64,000 bases of DNA, from positions 3,968,001-4,032,000 of the forward strand of contig CP006667.1 in the NCBI GenBank assembly GCA_000471925.1. Direction: 5' to 3'. Below, piece by piece: positions 19,236 to 27,994 of this stretch; position 1 is the first letter of the stretch; every line of letters starts with the position of its first letter. Origin of the DNA: Ralstonia pickettii DTP0602 (GTDB lineage Bacteria > Pseudomonadota > Gammaproteobacteria > Burkholderiales > Burkholderiaceae). Made by a program: the position numbers and the translations under genes. Under the pieces are notes generated by a model, which saw nothing but the letters and a program-made list of their open reading frames with translations, was not told the origin of the DNA and did not search any database.

Positions 19236-19678
19236 AAACCCTGCCCTTCCTCACCTTGTGCGGCCTGGTGCCGGTGCTGGCCGCCTGCAGCAGCACGCCG
19301 CAGCCACCGCAGGTCACGCCGGTGAATGCCACCGTCAAGCTGGGCCGCGTGACCGAGAAGACCTTCCTGACGCGCATGGACGTGGCGCAGGTGCCTTCCT
19401 ACTATGGCGGCGGCACCAGCGTCGGCGTGGGCGCCGCGGGCGGCGGCGGGGGTGGCGGTGTGGGCGTCGGTTTCGCCTTCGACCTGACCCGGCTCTTCAG
19501 CCGTCCTGCGCCGGTGCAGCAGGTCGACCTGTTCCAGTACAAGGTGCGGATGATGGACGGCGCGATTGCGGCGGTCAATGCGCCGGCGGCGCCTGGGCTG
19601 GAGCCGGGGGCGTGCGTGCGGGTGATTTATGTGGATGGCAGTACGGACGCGCGGCTGGCGCCGTCGAATGAGTGCTGA
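19232..19678 (+). CDS. Glycine-rich lipoprotein, unknown function
   Basis: The 148 residues have a lipoprotein signal ending in VLAAC (Cys19). A loop of about 20 residues is almost all Gly with Val/Ala (about 62-83), reminiscent of glycine-zipper outer-membrane lipoproteins such as the SlyB/Pcp type, though the usual domain signature is not clear to me. A short hydrophobic-hydrophilic C-terminal segment ends in NEC. It follows the MarR gene with an ATGA overlap. Confidence 0.75.
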   Translation: MKTLPFLTLCGLVPVLAACSSTPQPPQVTPVNATVKLGRVTEKTFLTRMDVAQVPSYYGGGTSVGVGAAGGGGGGGVGVGFAFDLTRLFSRPAPVQQVDLFQYKVRMMDGAIAAVNAPAAPGLEPGACVRVIYVDGSTDARLAPSNEC

Positions 19679-19701
19679 GGCGCGAGCCTGTGCATGCTGC
19701 T

Positions 19702-19752
19702 GGTTTGCTCCCCTCTCCCGCTTGCGGGAGAGGGGCCGGGGGAGAGGGCAGG
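19702..19752 (+). repeat. 51-nt dispersed repeat, copy A
   Basis: Identical base for base to the reverse complement of 24542-24592. It contains a perfect hairpin CCCCTCTCCCGC-TT-GCGGGAGAGGGG and then a second G-rich arm. It lies 24 nt after the lipoprotein stop. It may act as a transcript end or as a REP-like mobile unit. Confidence 0.85.
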
Positions 19753-19819
19753 AGTGTCAACGGCTGGCGGCCGTGGGTTTAAACCGTGGGTCCCGCTTGA
19801 TGTGGTTCCTTGCTAGTCC

Positions 19820-19872
19820 ACCCCTCTCCCCAACCCTCTCCCCCTGAGGGGTCTGAGGGGAGAGGGAGAACA
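19820..19872 (+). repeat. Degenerate relative of the 51-nt repeat
   Basis: Runs of CCCTCTCCCC followed by GGGGAGAGGGAG can fold into hairpins of the same composition as copy A, but the sequence is not identical. It lies 68 nt before the 3' end of the convergent fadD-type gene, so it may end both transcripts. Confidence 0.45.
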
Positions 19873-19939
19873 CCTTGCCAAGGCTAGCTCAAGCGGCTTG
19901 GGTGCACGCAAAACCGTTGGCTCCGTCGGCGTGCCCGCC

Positions 19940-21622
19940 TCACGCCGCCTTGCGGCTGTCGCGCAATTCGCGGCGCAGGATCTTGCCCACGTTGGTCTTG
20001 GGCAGCTCGGTGCGGAACTCCACGTACTTGGGCCGCTTGTAGCCGGTGAGCCGTTCCTTGCAGAACTCGATCACGTCGGCCTCGGTCAGCGCCGGGTCCT
20101 TCCTGACCACGAACAGCTTGACCACCTCGCCCGAGTGCGTGTCGGGCACGCCCACCGCGGCCACTTCCAGCACGCCCGGGCACTCGGCGACCACGCCCTC
20201 GACCTCGTTCGGGTACACGTTGAAGCCCGATACCAGGATCATGTCCTTCTTGCGGTCGACGATCTTGGTGTAGCCGCGGTCGTCCATCACGCCGATATCG
20301 CCGGTCTTGAAGAAGCCGTCCGCGGTCATGACCTTGGCCGTCTCGTCCGGGCGGTTCCAGTAGCCTGCCATCACCTGCGGGCCGCGGATGCAGATCTCGC
20401 CCGGCTGGCCGAGCGGCACATCCTCGCCGTCGTCATCGCGGATCACCACTTCGGTCGACGGCAGCGGCATGCCGATGGTGCCGGAGAACGCGTCGGTGTC
20501 GGTCGGGTTGCAGGTAGCCGAGGGCGAGGTCTCGGACAGGCCGTAGCCTTCGATGATCGGGCAGCCGGTCTTGGCCAGCCATTTCCTGGCCACTGCCTCC
20601 TGCACCGCCATGCCGCCGCCATTGGCCACGCGCAGGCCGGAGAAATCGACCTTGCCGATTTCCGGGTTGTTGAGCAGCGCGTTGTACAGCGTGTTGACCG
20701 CCGGGAACATATTGAACTTGTACTTCTGCAGTTCCTTGATGAAGCCCGGGATATCGCGCGGATTGGGAATCAGCACGCTCATGCCGCCGCTGCGCATGCC
20801 CAGCAGGCAGCAAACCGTCAGCGCGAAGATGTGGTACAGCGGCAGCGCGGTGATGGTGATCGGCTGGTCGATATGGGCGCCCTTGGCCAGCGCCGGCTGC
20901 ATCCACGCCTCGGACTGCAGCACGTTGGCGACGACATTACGGTGCAGCAGCACCGCGCCCTTGGACACGCCGGTAGTGCCGCCGGTGTACTGCAGGAAGG
21001 CGATATCGTCCGGCCCAGTGGTGGCCGGCTGCAGCGTCAGCTTGCGGCCCTCGGCCAGCGCGCTGTTGAAGCGCACGCAGTTGGGCAGCTCCCACGCCGG
21101 CACCATCTTCTTGACGTTGCGCACAACGAAATTGACGATCGCCCCCTTCAGGCCGCCGAGCATGTCGCCCATGCTGGCCACCACCACGTGCTTGACCGGG
21201 GTCTTGGCCAGCACCTGCTGCAGCGTCGCGGCAAAGTTCTCCAGGATCACGATGGCTTCGGCGCCGCTGTCCTTGAGCTGGTGCTCCAACTCGCGCGGGG
21301 TGTAGAGCGGGTTGACGTTGACCACCACGAAGCCGGCGCGCAGCACCGCGGCCAGCACCACCGGGTACTGCAGCACGTTGGGCATCATGATCGCCACGCG
21401 CGCGCCCGGACGCAGCCCGCGCGACTGCAACCACGCGGCGAAGTCGGTCGAGAGCTGGTCCAGCTCGCCGTAGGTGATCGCCTTGTCCATGCAGACGAAA
21501 GCCTTGCGGTCGGCATAGGTGCGGAAAGACGCCTCGAGCAACGCGGCGAGCGAGCGGAACTGGCTGGCATCGATCTCGGCGGAGACGCCGGCCGGGTAGT
21601 GTTTCAGCCAAATTCTTTCCAT
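19940..21622 (-). CDS. fadD: Long-chain fatty acid--CoA ligase (FadD type)
   Basis: ANL-superfamily enzyme that activates fatty acids with ATP to acyl-CoA at the inner membrane face. It has 560 residues with the AMP-binding motif YTGGTTGVSKGA, the GYGLSETSP motif, the hinge GYTKIVDRKKD and the C-terminal catalytic Lys in LPKTNVGKILRR. The length matches E. coli FadD (561). It has its own promoter region with a palindrome at 21644-21655 and an AGGAG ribosome site. Chain length preference cannot be read from the sequence. Confidence 0.93.
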   Translation of the reverse strand: MERIWLKHYPAGVSAEIDASQFRSLAALLEASFRTYADRKAFVCMDKAITYGELDQLSTDFAAWLQSRGLRPGARVAIMMPNVLQYPVVLAAVLRAGFVVVNVNPLYTPRELEHQLKDSGAEAIVILENFAATLQQVLAKTPVKHVVVASMGDMLGGLKGAIVNFVVRNVKKMVPAWELPNCVRFNSALAEGRKLTLQPATTGPDDIAFLQYTGGTTGVSKGAVLLHRNVVANVLQSEAWMQPALAKGAHIDQPITITALPLYHIFALTVCCLLGMRSGGMSVLIPNPRDIPGFIKELQKYKFNMFPAVNTLYNALLNNPEIGKVDFSGLRVANGGGMAVQEAVARKWLAKTGCPIIEGYGLSETSPSATCNPTDTDAFSGTIGMPLPSTEVVIRDDDGEDVPLGQPGEICIRGPQVMAGYWNRPDETAKVMTADGFFKTGDIGVMDDRGYTKIVDRKKDMILVSGFNVYPNEVEGVVAECPGVLEVAAVGVPDTHSGEVVKLFVVRKDPALTEADVIEFCKERLTGYKRPKYVEFRTELPKTNVGKILRRELRDSRKAA

Positions 21623-21643
21623 AGCACCGTCTCCTGATTTTCT

Positions 21644-21655
21644 GAATGGTCGTTC
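21644..21655. promoter_or_regulatory. Candidate operator before fadD
   Basis: GAATG-GT-CGTTC is a near-perfect inverted repeat (one mismatch pair) 22 nt before the fadD start. Fatty-acid-responsive TetR regulators bind sites of this general size, and a tetR gene lies next door. Which protein binds here is unknown. Confidence 0.35.
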
Positions 21656-21807
21656 GATTTTTCCGAGATGCTAAACGTGCGCCCCGGTTAAAACAACAAC
21701 TTAGACGAAGTCCTCGGGGCAATTGCGCGCGCATGTGGCGCCCCTGCGGGCATTATGCGCCACCGGTTGGGCACCGGCAGGGGGATAACCCTTAGCCGGA
21801 CGTGCGA

Positions 21808-22506
21808 TCACCCACCGCTGGGCAGCACCAGCTTCATCATGTTGGTCGCAAGCTCCTGCGCCAGCACCTCCGCATCCATGCGGCCGGGCTCGTGCCAGGT
21901 GTACATGAAGCCGACCACGCTGCCGATCGCGTGCGCGGTCACGCGCGCATCGCCGAAGGCGAACACGCCCTCGCGCTTGCCCTCCTCCAGCAGCGCGTAC
22001 AGGTCGCGGTAGAAATCGCGCGCCATGCTGTCGAGCCAGGCCACGGTTTCCGGGCGCAGGTACTGGTTGTCGCGGAAGCTCAGCGTCGCCGGCACATGGC
22101 AGGCCACGCAGCGGCGCGCCATTTCGAGCAGGCAGGCATGCAGCCGCTCGCGCACCGGCAGCGCCGGGTCGGCGGTCTCGCGGATGACCGGCAGGCACGT
22201 CTGCGCCGACTCGCGGCACAGGATGTCGAAGATCTCGTACTTGTCGGTGAAGTAGTAGTAGACGGCCGGCTTGGTCACGCCCAGGGCGCGGCACAGGTCG
22301 TTCATGGTCATGCCGGGGTAGCCCTTGGTGTAGAAGAGCTGCGCGGCGGTGTCCAGGATCTGGCGGCGCCGCGCCTCCTGGCGCTCGGCGATATGCGGGC
22401 GCGCAGCCTGGCCTTGCGGGGCGGCGTTCTGCGAAGGGTTGGACGCGGTCGTCAGCGACGGGGTCTGCGGGGCGGATGGGATTGCGGGTCTTGGAGCGAT
22501 CGACAT
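21808..22506 (-). CDS. TetR family transcriptional regulator
   Basis: 232 residues from MSIAPRPAIP. An Ala/Pro-rich leader of about 45 residues precedes the HTH: RRRQILDTAAQLFYTKG, MTMNDLCRALGVTKPAVYYYF, typical of TetR. The ligand-binding half (FDILCRESAQTCLP onward) has several Cys and His residues. Divergent from the acyl-CoA ligase/carboxylase genes and flanked by fadD, so a role in acyl-CoA-responsive control is likely. Longer open starts exist upstream, but the N-terminus there is not family-like. Confidence 0.88.
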   Translation of the reverse strand: MSIAPRPAIPSAPQTPSLTTASNPSQNAAPQGQAARPHIAERQEARRRQILDTAAQLFYTKGYPGMTMNDLCRALGVTKPAVYYYFTDKYEIFDILCRESAQTCLPVIRETADPALPVRERLHACLLEMARRCVACHVPATLSFRDNQYLRPETVAWLDSMARDFYRDLYALLEEGKREGVFAFGDARVTAHAIGSVVGFMYTWHEPGRMDAEVLAQELATNMMKLVLPSGG

Positions 22507-22631
22507 GATGCAATTCTCGCATGACGGCATGGTTGCGCCATCCCGGTGGACCCTTGCAGACACCACGCGTGGGCCGCAGGGGCTCGGGCCGATTGACGCG
22601 AACGGCCGATCCGCCTAGGATCCTACCGCCC

Positions 22632-22645
22632 GGTATAAATATACC
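22632..22645. promoter_or_regulatory. Perfect palindrome between tetR and the ligase gene
   Basis: GGTATA-AA-TATACC, 14 bp, lies in the divergent region 126 nt before tetR and 104 nt before the ligase. TATAAA inside it could also serve as a -10 box. A candidate TetR operator by position and symmetry. Confidence 0.45.
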
Positions 22646-22748
22646 AACGAGTAGCGCCTTACGAGTACAGCCAGCCGCAATGCTGCCTGACGCGCGCCGC
22701 CGCGTCCGTGCCAGCGATTGCGCTGAACACCGCGAGGAGACCGCACGG

Positions 22749-24521
22749 ATGGACCAGACCGCATCGCATGCCGCGCCCGCGGGCGCGCCGATCAACGAGG
22801 CGAACTATCTTGCCGACCTGCACCGGTGCTGGCAGGCGGCGTGGCCGCCCGGCGCACCGCGCGCGCCGCAATACCCGCTGGGACGCATCCCGTTGTCGGA
22901 GATGCTCTGTCACTGGGGCCGCGCGCGCCCCGGCCAGCCGGCCGTGATCTTCTACGGCCACCAGACTACCTACGCCGAACTCGATGCGCAGAGCGACCGC
23001 TGCGCGGCGCTGTTGGCCGCCAGCGGCATCGGTCCCGGCGACCGCGTCGCGGTGCTGCTGCCCAACTGCCCGCAGTTCCACGTGGTGTTCTTCGGCATCC
23101 TGAAGCTGGGCGCGGTGTACATGCCGGTGAGCCCGCTGTCGCAGCGCGCCGAACTGCTGCACGCGCTGCGCGACGCCACGCCGCGCGCGCTGGTGGCGCT
23201 GGACCAGTTGCTGCCACTGGTGGCCGATACCCGCGAAGCACTCGGCGACGCCGACCCGCTCGAACTGTTGTTCGTCACCAGCTTTGCCGACGTCGTCCCT
23301 GACGAACCCACGCTGCCGCTGCCGCCGATGGTGCAGGCACCGCGCCACGCGCCCGAGCCCGAAGACCGCGCCATCGACCTGCTGCCGGCCATGGCCGCCT
23401 GCACCGCACCCGCGCCCGCCACCGTTCCCGCCATCGACGCCCCCGCCGCGCTCAACTACACCGGCGGCACCACTGGCCTGCCCAAGGGCTGCATCCACAC
23501 CCAGGGCGACATGGTCGACATGGCCGCCGCGTTCGGCGCCGTGGCGCTGCCGGTGCGGGACGACACCGTGATGCTGGGCTTCTTCCCCGAGTTCTGGATC
23601 GCCGGCGAGAACCTGTGCCTGATCTTCCCGGCGTTCTTCGGCATCCCGCTGGTGCTGCTGGCGCGCTGGGACGCGCAGACCTTCATGGGCGCGGTGCAGC
23701 GCTATCGCGTGACCAATGCGTCGATGCTGGTCGACAGCGCGGTCGAGGTGATGGAACACCCGCGCGTGGGCGAATACGACCTGCGCTCGCTGCGCCATGT
23801 CGGCGTGTCGTCCTTCGTCAAGAAGCTGAACCTGGACTACCGCCGCCGCTGGCAGGCGCTGACCGGCTCGACCATCGCCGAAAGCGCCTGGGGCATGACC
23901 GAGACCCAGACCTGCAACACCTTCACCTACGGCATGCAGGACGACGACATGGACCTGCGCGCGCAGCCGGTCTTCGTCGGCCTGCCGGTGCCGGGTACCG
24001 AGTTCAAGGTTTGCGACTTCGGCACCGGCGCGCTGCTGCCGCCGGGCAGCGAGGGCGAGCTGTGCGTGCGCACGCCGACCCTGCTCAAGGGCTACTGGAA
24101 CAAACCCGATGCCACGCGCGAATCGATGCGCGACGGCTGGTTCCATACCGGCGATATCGGGCTGATCGACGAGCACGGCTACATCCACTACCTCGGGCGC
24201 CGCAAGGAGATGCTCAAGGTCAACGGCATGAGCGTATTCCCGGCCGAGATCGAGGCCATGTTCGGCCAGCATCCGGCGATCCTGGGCTCGGCCGTGGTCG
24301 GGCGCAGCGATGAGGACCGCGGGCAGGTGCCGGTGGCTTTCATCATGCTCAAACCCGAGGCCGCGGGCTCGGTCGACGAAGCCGGCCTTGCGGCGTGGTG
24401 CCGCGCCAGCATGGCGGTCTACAAGGTGCCGGAGGTGCGCATCGTCGAGGCGCTGCCGCTGACGGCTACGGGGAAGGTGCGCAAGCAGGATCTGGTGGCG
24501 TTGGCTGAGCAGGCTGACTGA
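22749..24521 (+). CDS. Acyl-CoA synthetase (AMP-forming, ANL family)
   Basis: The 590 residues begin MDQTASHAAPAG with a GAGGAG ribosome site upstream. The AMP-binding loop is YTGGTTGLPKG, followed by WGMTETQT, the adenylate-binding WFHTGDIGLIDEHG, the hinge YLGRRKEMLK and the C-terminal Lys in LTATGKVRKQD. It activates an unknown carboxylic acid. It stands divergent from tetR and 97 nt before the acyl-CoA carboxylase, separated by the 51-nt repeat, so its product may feed that enzyme. Confidence 0.92.
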   Translation: MDQTASHAAPAGAPINEANYLADLHRCWQAAWPPGAPRAPQYPLGRIPLSEMLCHWGRARPGQPAVIFYGHQTTYAELDAQSDRCAALLAASGIGPGDRVAVLLPNCPQFHVVFFGILKLGAVYMPVSPLSQRAELLHALRDATPRALVALDQLLPLVADTREALGDADPLELLFVTSFADVVPDEPTLPLPPMVQAPRHAPEPEDRAIDLLPAMAACTAPAPATVPAIDAPAALNYTGGTTGLPKGCIHTQGDMVDMAAAFGAVALPVRDDTVMLGFFPEFWIAGENLCLIFPAFFGIPLVLLARWDAQTFMGAVQRYRVTNASMLVDSAVEVMEHPRVGEYDLRSLRHVGVSSFVKKLNLDYRRRWQALTGSTIAESAWGMTETQTCNTFTYGMQDDDMDLRAQPVFVGLPVPGTEFKVCDFGTGALLPPGSEGELCVRTPTLLKGYWNKPDATRESMRDGWFHTGDIGLIDEHGYIHYLGRRKEMLKVNGMSVFPAEIEAMFGQHPAILGSAVVGRSDEDRGQVPVAFIMLKPEAAGSVDEAGLAAWCRASMAVYKVPEVRIVEALPLTATGKVRKQDLVALAEQAD

Positions 24522-24541
24522 CGACGTCTGCCTGCGACTCG

Positions 24542-24592
24542 CCTGCCCTCTCCCCCGGCCCCTCTCCCGCAAGCGGGAGAGGGGAGCAAACC
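24542..24592 (-). repeat. 51-nt dispersed repeat, copy B (inverted)
   Basis: Exact reverse complement of 19702-19752. It sits between the acyl-CoA synthetase stop (21 nt before) and the carboxylase ATG (26 nt after), so it would be transcribed inside the presumed operon and fold into a strong hairpin. Confidence 0.85.
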
Positions 24593-24618
24593 AAGCCTTC
24601 GGCCAACGCCTCTGCATC

Positions 24619-27600
24619 ATGACGCTCGACAAACTCCTGATCGCCAATCGCGGCGAAATCGCCATTCGCATCGCCCGTGCCGCAGCTGCAATGGGCATGC
24701 CCACTGTTGCCGTCTACAGCGAGGACGACCGCGACGCGCTGCATGTGCGCAAGGCCGACGCAGCCATCGCGCTGCCCGGCACCGGCCCGCGCGCCTATCT
24801 CGACATCGATGCCATGGTCGACGCCGCGCGCCGCGCCGGCTGCGGCATGGTGCACCCGGGCTACGGCTTCTTGTCGGAGAACGCCGACTTCGCGCAGTCC
24901 TGCCTCGACGCCGGACTGGTCTTCGCCGGCCCGGCGCCCGACGTGCTGCGCCTGTTCGGCGACAAGGCGCGGGCCCGTGCGCTGGCGCGCGAGCATGGCG
25001 TGCCGGTCGTGCCCGGCAGCACCGGCCCGACCACGCTGGCGCAGGCGCATGCCTTCTTCAGCAGCCTGCAGGACCGCGCCGGCATGATGATCAAGGCGCT
25101 CGCCGGTGGCGGCGGGCGGGGCATGCGCGCGGTGCGCCACGCGAATGAGATCGACGAAGCCTATGCGCGCTGCGTTTCCGAGGCGAAGGCCGCATTCGGC
25201 AATGGGGCCATCTATGTAGAGCGCATCGTCAACGCGCCCCGCCATATCGAGATCCAGGTGATCGCCGACGCCGACGGGCGCGTGCTGACGCTGGGCGAGC
25301 GCGAATGCAGCCTGCAGCGGCGCCACCAGAAGCTGGTCGAGGTCGCGCCCAGCCCGTCGCTCAACCATGCGCTGCGTGCGCGCTTGGCCGAAGCCGCCGC
25401 CACGCTGGCGCGCGCCGCGGCCTATCGCGGCCTGGGTACGTTCGAGTTCCTGGTGGAGGACAGCGGCGGCGCCGAACCGTCGTGCTGGTTCATGGAAGCC
25501 AATCCGCGCTTGCAGGTCGAGCACACGGTGACCGAGATGGTGACCGGCGTCGACCTGGTCCAGACCCAGTTGGCGATCGCCGCCGGCGCCAGCCTGGCCG
25601 ACCTGGGGCTGGAGCAGGCGCCCGCCCCGCGCGGCGTCGCCGTGCAACTGCGCATCAATGCCGAACACCTCGATGCGCACGGTCAGCTGCGCCCCGCCAG
25701 CGGTACGCTGACAGCGTTCGAGCCGCCCAACGGTCCTGGCGTGCGCGTGGACAGCGCCGGCTTTGCCGGCATGACGGCCAACCCGCGCTTCGACTCGCTG
25801 CTGGCCAAGCTGATCGTGCACGAGCCCGGCGGCGACTATGCGCGCGCGCTGGCGATCGCCTACCGCGCGCTGTGCGAGTTCCGCATCGAAGGCATCGACA
25901 CCAACCGCCGCCTGCTGCAGGACCTGCTGCAGCTGGACGATGTGCGCCGCAACGCGGTGCATACGCAGTACCTCGACACAACGCTGGCCGCACTGGCCGG
26001 CGCCGACGGCGACCACCCGGCGCTGCACGCGCCCCCGACGCTCGCCGCCGATACGCAAATCGACGACGACAACGCGCTGGCCGACATCCCCGACGACGCC
26101 GTCGCCGTGGCCGCGCCAATGGACGGCGCACTCGCCGCCCTCCACGTGCGCGAAGGCGACGCGGTGCGGCGCGGCCAGCCGCTGGCCATCATCGAGGCGA
26201 TGAAGATGGAGCATCCGCTGGAAGCGCCCGCCGCCGGCACGGTGCTGCGCGTGCTGGCCGCGGCCGGTACGACGCTGCGCGCCGGCGCTCCAGTGGTGGT
26301 GCTGGCCCCCGGCGGCGACGCCGGCCATGCCACGGAAGCCACCGCCGCGGCCGACCTCGACCATATCCGCGCCGACCTGCGCGAGACGCTGGAACGCCAT
26401 GCGCTCGGCCATGACGCCGCGCGGGCGCAGGCGGTGGCCAAGCGGCGCGCCCAGGGCGGCCGCACCGCGCGCGAGAATATCGCGCAGCTGTGCGACGCCG
26501 GCTCCTTCATCGAATACGGCGCGCTCGCCATCGCCGCGCAACGGCAGCGCCGCAGCGTCGACGACCTGGTCCGCGCGACGCCCGCCGACGGCATCGTCAC
26601 CGGCATCGGCACCGTCAACGCGGCGCGCTTCCCGGGCGAGGACACGCGCTGCATGGTGCTGGCCTACGATTACACCGTGCTGGCCGGCACGCAGGGCTTC
26701 TACGGCCACAAGAAGCTGGACCGCATGCTGGCGCTGGCGCGCCAGTGGCAGGTGCCGGTGGTGCTGTTTGCCGAAGGCGGCGGCGGCCGGCCCGGCGATA
26801 CCGACATGCCGGTGGTGGCCGGGCTGGACTGCACCTCGTTTATCCAGTTCGCGCGGCTGTCGGGCCAGGTGCCGCTGGTGGGCATCGTGTCGGGCCGCTG
26901 CTTTGCCGGCAACGCTGCGCTGCTGGGCTGTGCCGATGTCATCATCGCCACGCGCAGCGCCACCATCGGCATGGGCGGCCCGGCGATGATCGAAGGCGGT
27001 GGGCTGGGCGCCTACGCGCCTGAGGAAGTGGGACCGGCCAGCGTGCAGGGACCCAACGGCGTGATCGACGTGCTGGTCGACGACGAACAGGCGGCGGTCG
27101 ACGCCGCGCAGCGCTACCTCTCCTACTTCCAGGGCGATGCGAAGGACTGGCATTCGGAAGACCCGCGCCACCTGCGCCACGCCATTCCCGAGAACCGCCT
27201 GCGCAGCTACGACATGCGCGCAGTGATGGCGGCGCTGGCCGATACCGGATCGGTGCTGGAGCTGCGCGCGGCGTTCGGCACCGGCATCATCACCGCTCTG
27301 ATCCGCATCGATGGCCGCGCCTTCGGCTGTATCGCCAACAACCCGCGCCACCTCGGCGGCGCCATCGACAGCGCCGCCGCCGACAAGGCCGCGCGCTTCA
27401 TGCAGTTGTGCGATGCGCACGGGCTGCCGATCGTGTCTCTGTGCGACACCCCTGGCTTTATGGTCGGGCCGCAGGCGGAGAAGACCGCAACGGTGCGGCA
27501 TGTGTCGCGCCTGTTCGTCACCGCCGGCGCGCTGCGCGTGCCGTTCTTCACGGTGGTACTGCGCAAGGGCTACGGGCTGGGCGCGCAGGCGATGGCCGGC

Positions 27601-27927
27601 GGCAGCTTCGCCGCGCCCTTCTTCACTGCGGCGTGGCCCAGCGGCGAGTTTGGCGCGATGGGCATCGAAGGCTCGATCCGGCTCGGCTTCCGCAAGGAAC
27701 TCGAAGCGGTGGCCGATCCCGACGAGCGCGAGGCACTGTTCGCGCGCATGGTCGATGCCGCCTACCAGCGCGGTCGCGCGCTCAACATGGCGAGCCACCT
27801 GGAGATCGACGCCGTGATCGACCCGGCCGACACGCGCCGCTGGCTACTGCGCGGGCTGGCCTCGGTACCGCCCGGCAGCGTCGGCCGCCGGCAGGAATCG
27901 CAGCGACGCTTCATCGACACCTGGTAA
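24619..27927 (+). CDS. Single-chain biotin-dependent acyl-CoA carboxylase (BC-BCCP-CT fusion)
   Basis: One 1102-residue chain holds all three parts of an acyl-CoA carboxylase. Biotin carboxylase occupies about 1-450 (LIANRGEIAIRIARA, GGGGRGMRAV, EANPRLQVEHTVTEM). The biotin carrier follows at about 490-565, with AMKMEHP placing the biotinyl Lys at 529. The carboxyltransferase spans about 570-1100 (QGGRTARENIAQL, GPAMIEGGGLG, IANNPRHLGGAID, LCDTPGFMVG). The order matches the described single-chain long-chain acyl-CoA carboxylases (LCC type) rather than the usual split PCC/MCC subunits. The reaction is ATP- and bicarbonate-dependent alpha-carboxylation of an acyl-CoA. Adjacent acyl-CoA ligases suggest the substrate source; chain length is not known. 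Confidence 0.92.
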   Translation: MTLDKLLIANRGEIAIRIARAAAAMGMPTVAVYSEDDRDALHVRKADAAIALPGTGPRAYLDIDAMVDAARRAGCGMVHPGYGFLSENADFAQSCLDAGLVFAGPAPDVLRLFGDKARARALAREHGVPVVPGSTGPTTLAQAHAFFSSLQDRAGMMIKALAGGGGRGMRAVRHANEIDEAYARCVSEAKAAFGNGAIYVERIVNAPRHIEIQVIADADGRVLTLGERECSLQRRHQKLVEVAPSPSLNHALRARLAEAAATLARAAAYRGLGTFEFLVEDSGGAEPSCWFMEANPRLQVEHTVTEMVTGVDLVQTQLAIAAGASLADLGLEQAPAPRGVAVQLRINAEHLDAHGQLRPASGTLTAFEPPNGPGVRVDSAGFAGMTANPRFDSLLAKLIVHEPGGDYARALAIAYRALCEFRIEGIDTNRRLLQDLLQLDDVRRNAVHTQYLDTTLAALAGADGDHPALHAPPTLAADTQIDDDNALADIPDDAVAVAAPMDGALAALHVREGDAVRRGQPLAIIEAMKMEHPLEAPAAGTVLRVLAAAGTTLRAGAPVVVLAPGGDAGHATEATAAADLDHIRADLRETLERHALGHDAARAQAVAKRRAQGGRTARENIAQLCDAGSFIEYGALAIAAQRQRRSVDDLVRATPADGIVTGIGTVNAARFPGEDTRCMVLAYDYTVLAGTQGFYGHKKLDRMLALARQWQVPVVLFAEGGGGRPGDTDMPVVAGLDCTSFIQFARLSGQVPLVGIVSGRCFAGNAALLGCADVIIATRSATIGMGGPAMIEGGGLGAYAPEEVGPASVQGPNGVIDVLVDDEQAAVDAAQRYLSYFQGDAKDWHSEDPRHLRHAIPENRLRSYDMRAVMAALADTGSVLELRAAFGTGIITALIRIDGRAFGCIANNPRHLGGAIDSAAADKAARFMQLCDAHGLPIVSLCDTPGFMVGPQAEKTATVRHVSRLFVTAGALRVPFFTVVLRKGYGLGAQAMAGGSFAAPFFTAAWPSGEFGAMGIEGSIRLGFRKELEAVADPDEREALFARMVDAAYQRGRALNMASHLEIDAVIDPADTRRWLLRGLASVPPGSVGRRQESQRRFIDTW

Positions 27928-27994
27928 GCGGCGCGCACGACGCCGCCCGGGCTTGACCATTCGACCCAGCATCCGACACAGGAGGAGACACCTG

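Noticed and set aside
22507..22748. Upstream extension of the acyl-CoA synthetase frame
   Set aside because: It covers the divergent promoter and palindrome; the ribosome site and family N-terminus point to 22749.
24466..27798. Open frame of about 1,110 codons antisense to the acyl-CoA carboxylase
   Set aside because: A by-product of high GC third positions; the peptide is rich in His/Arg/Gly/Gln with no domain, and the sense strand is a clear enzyme.
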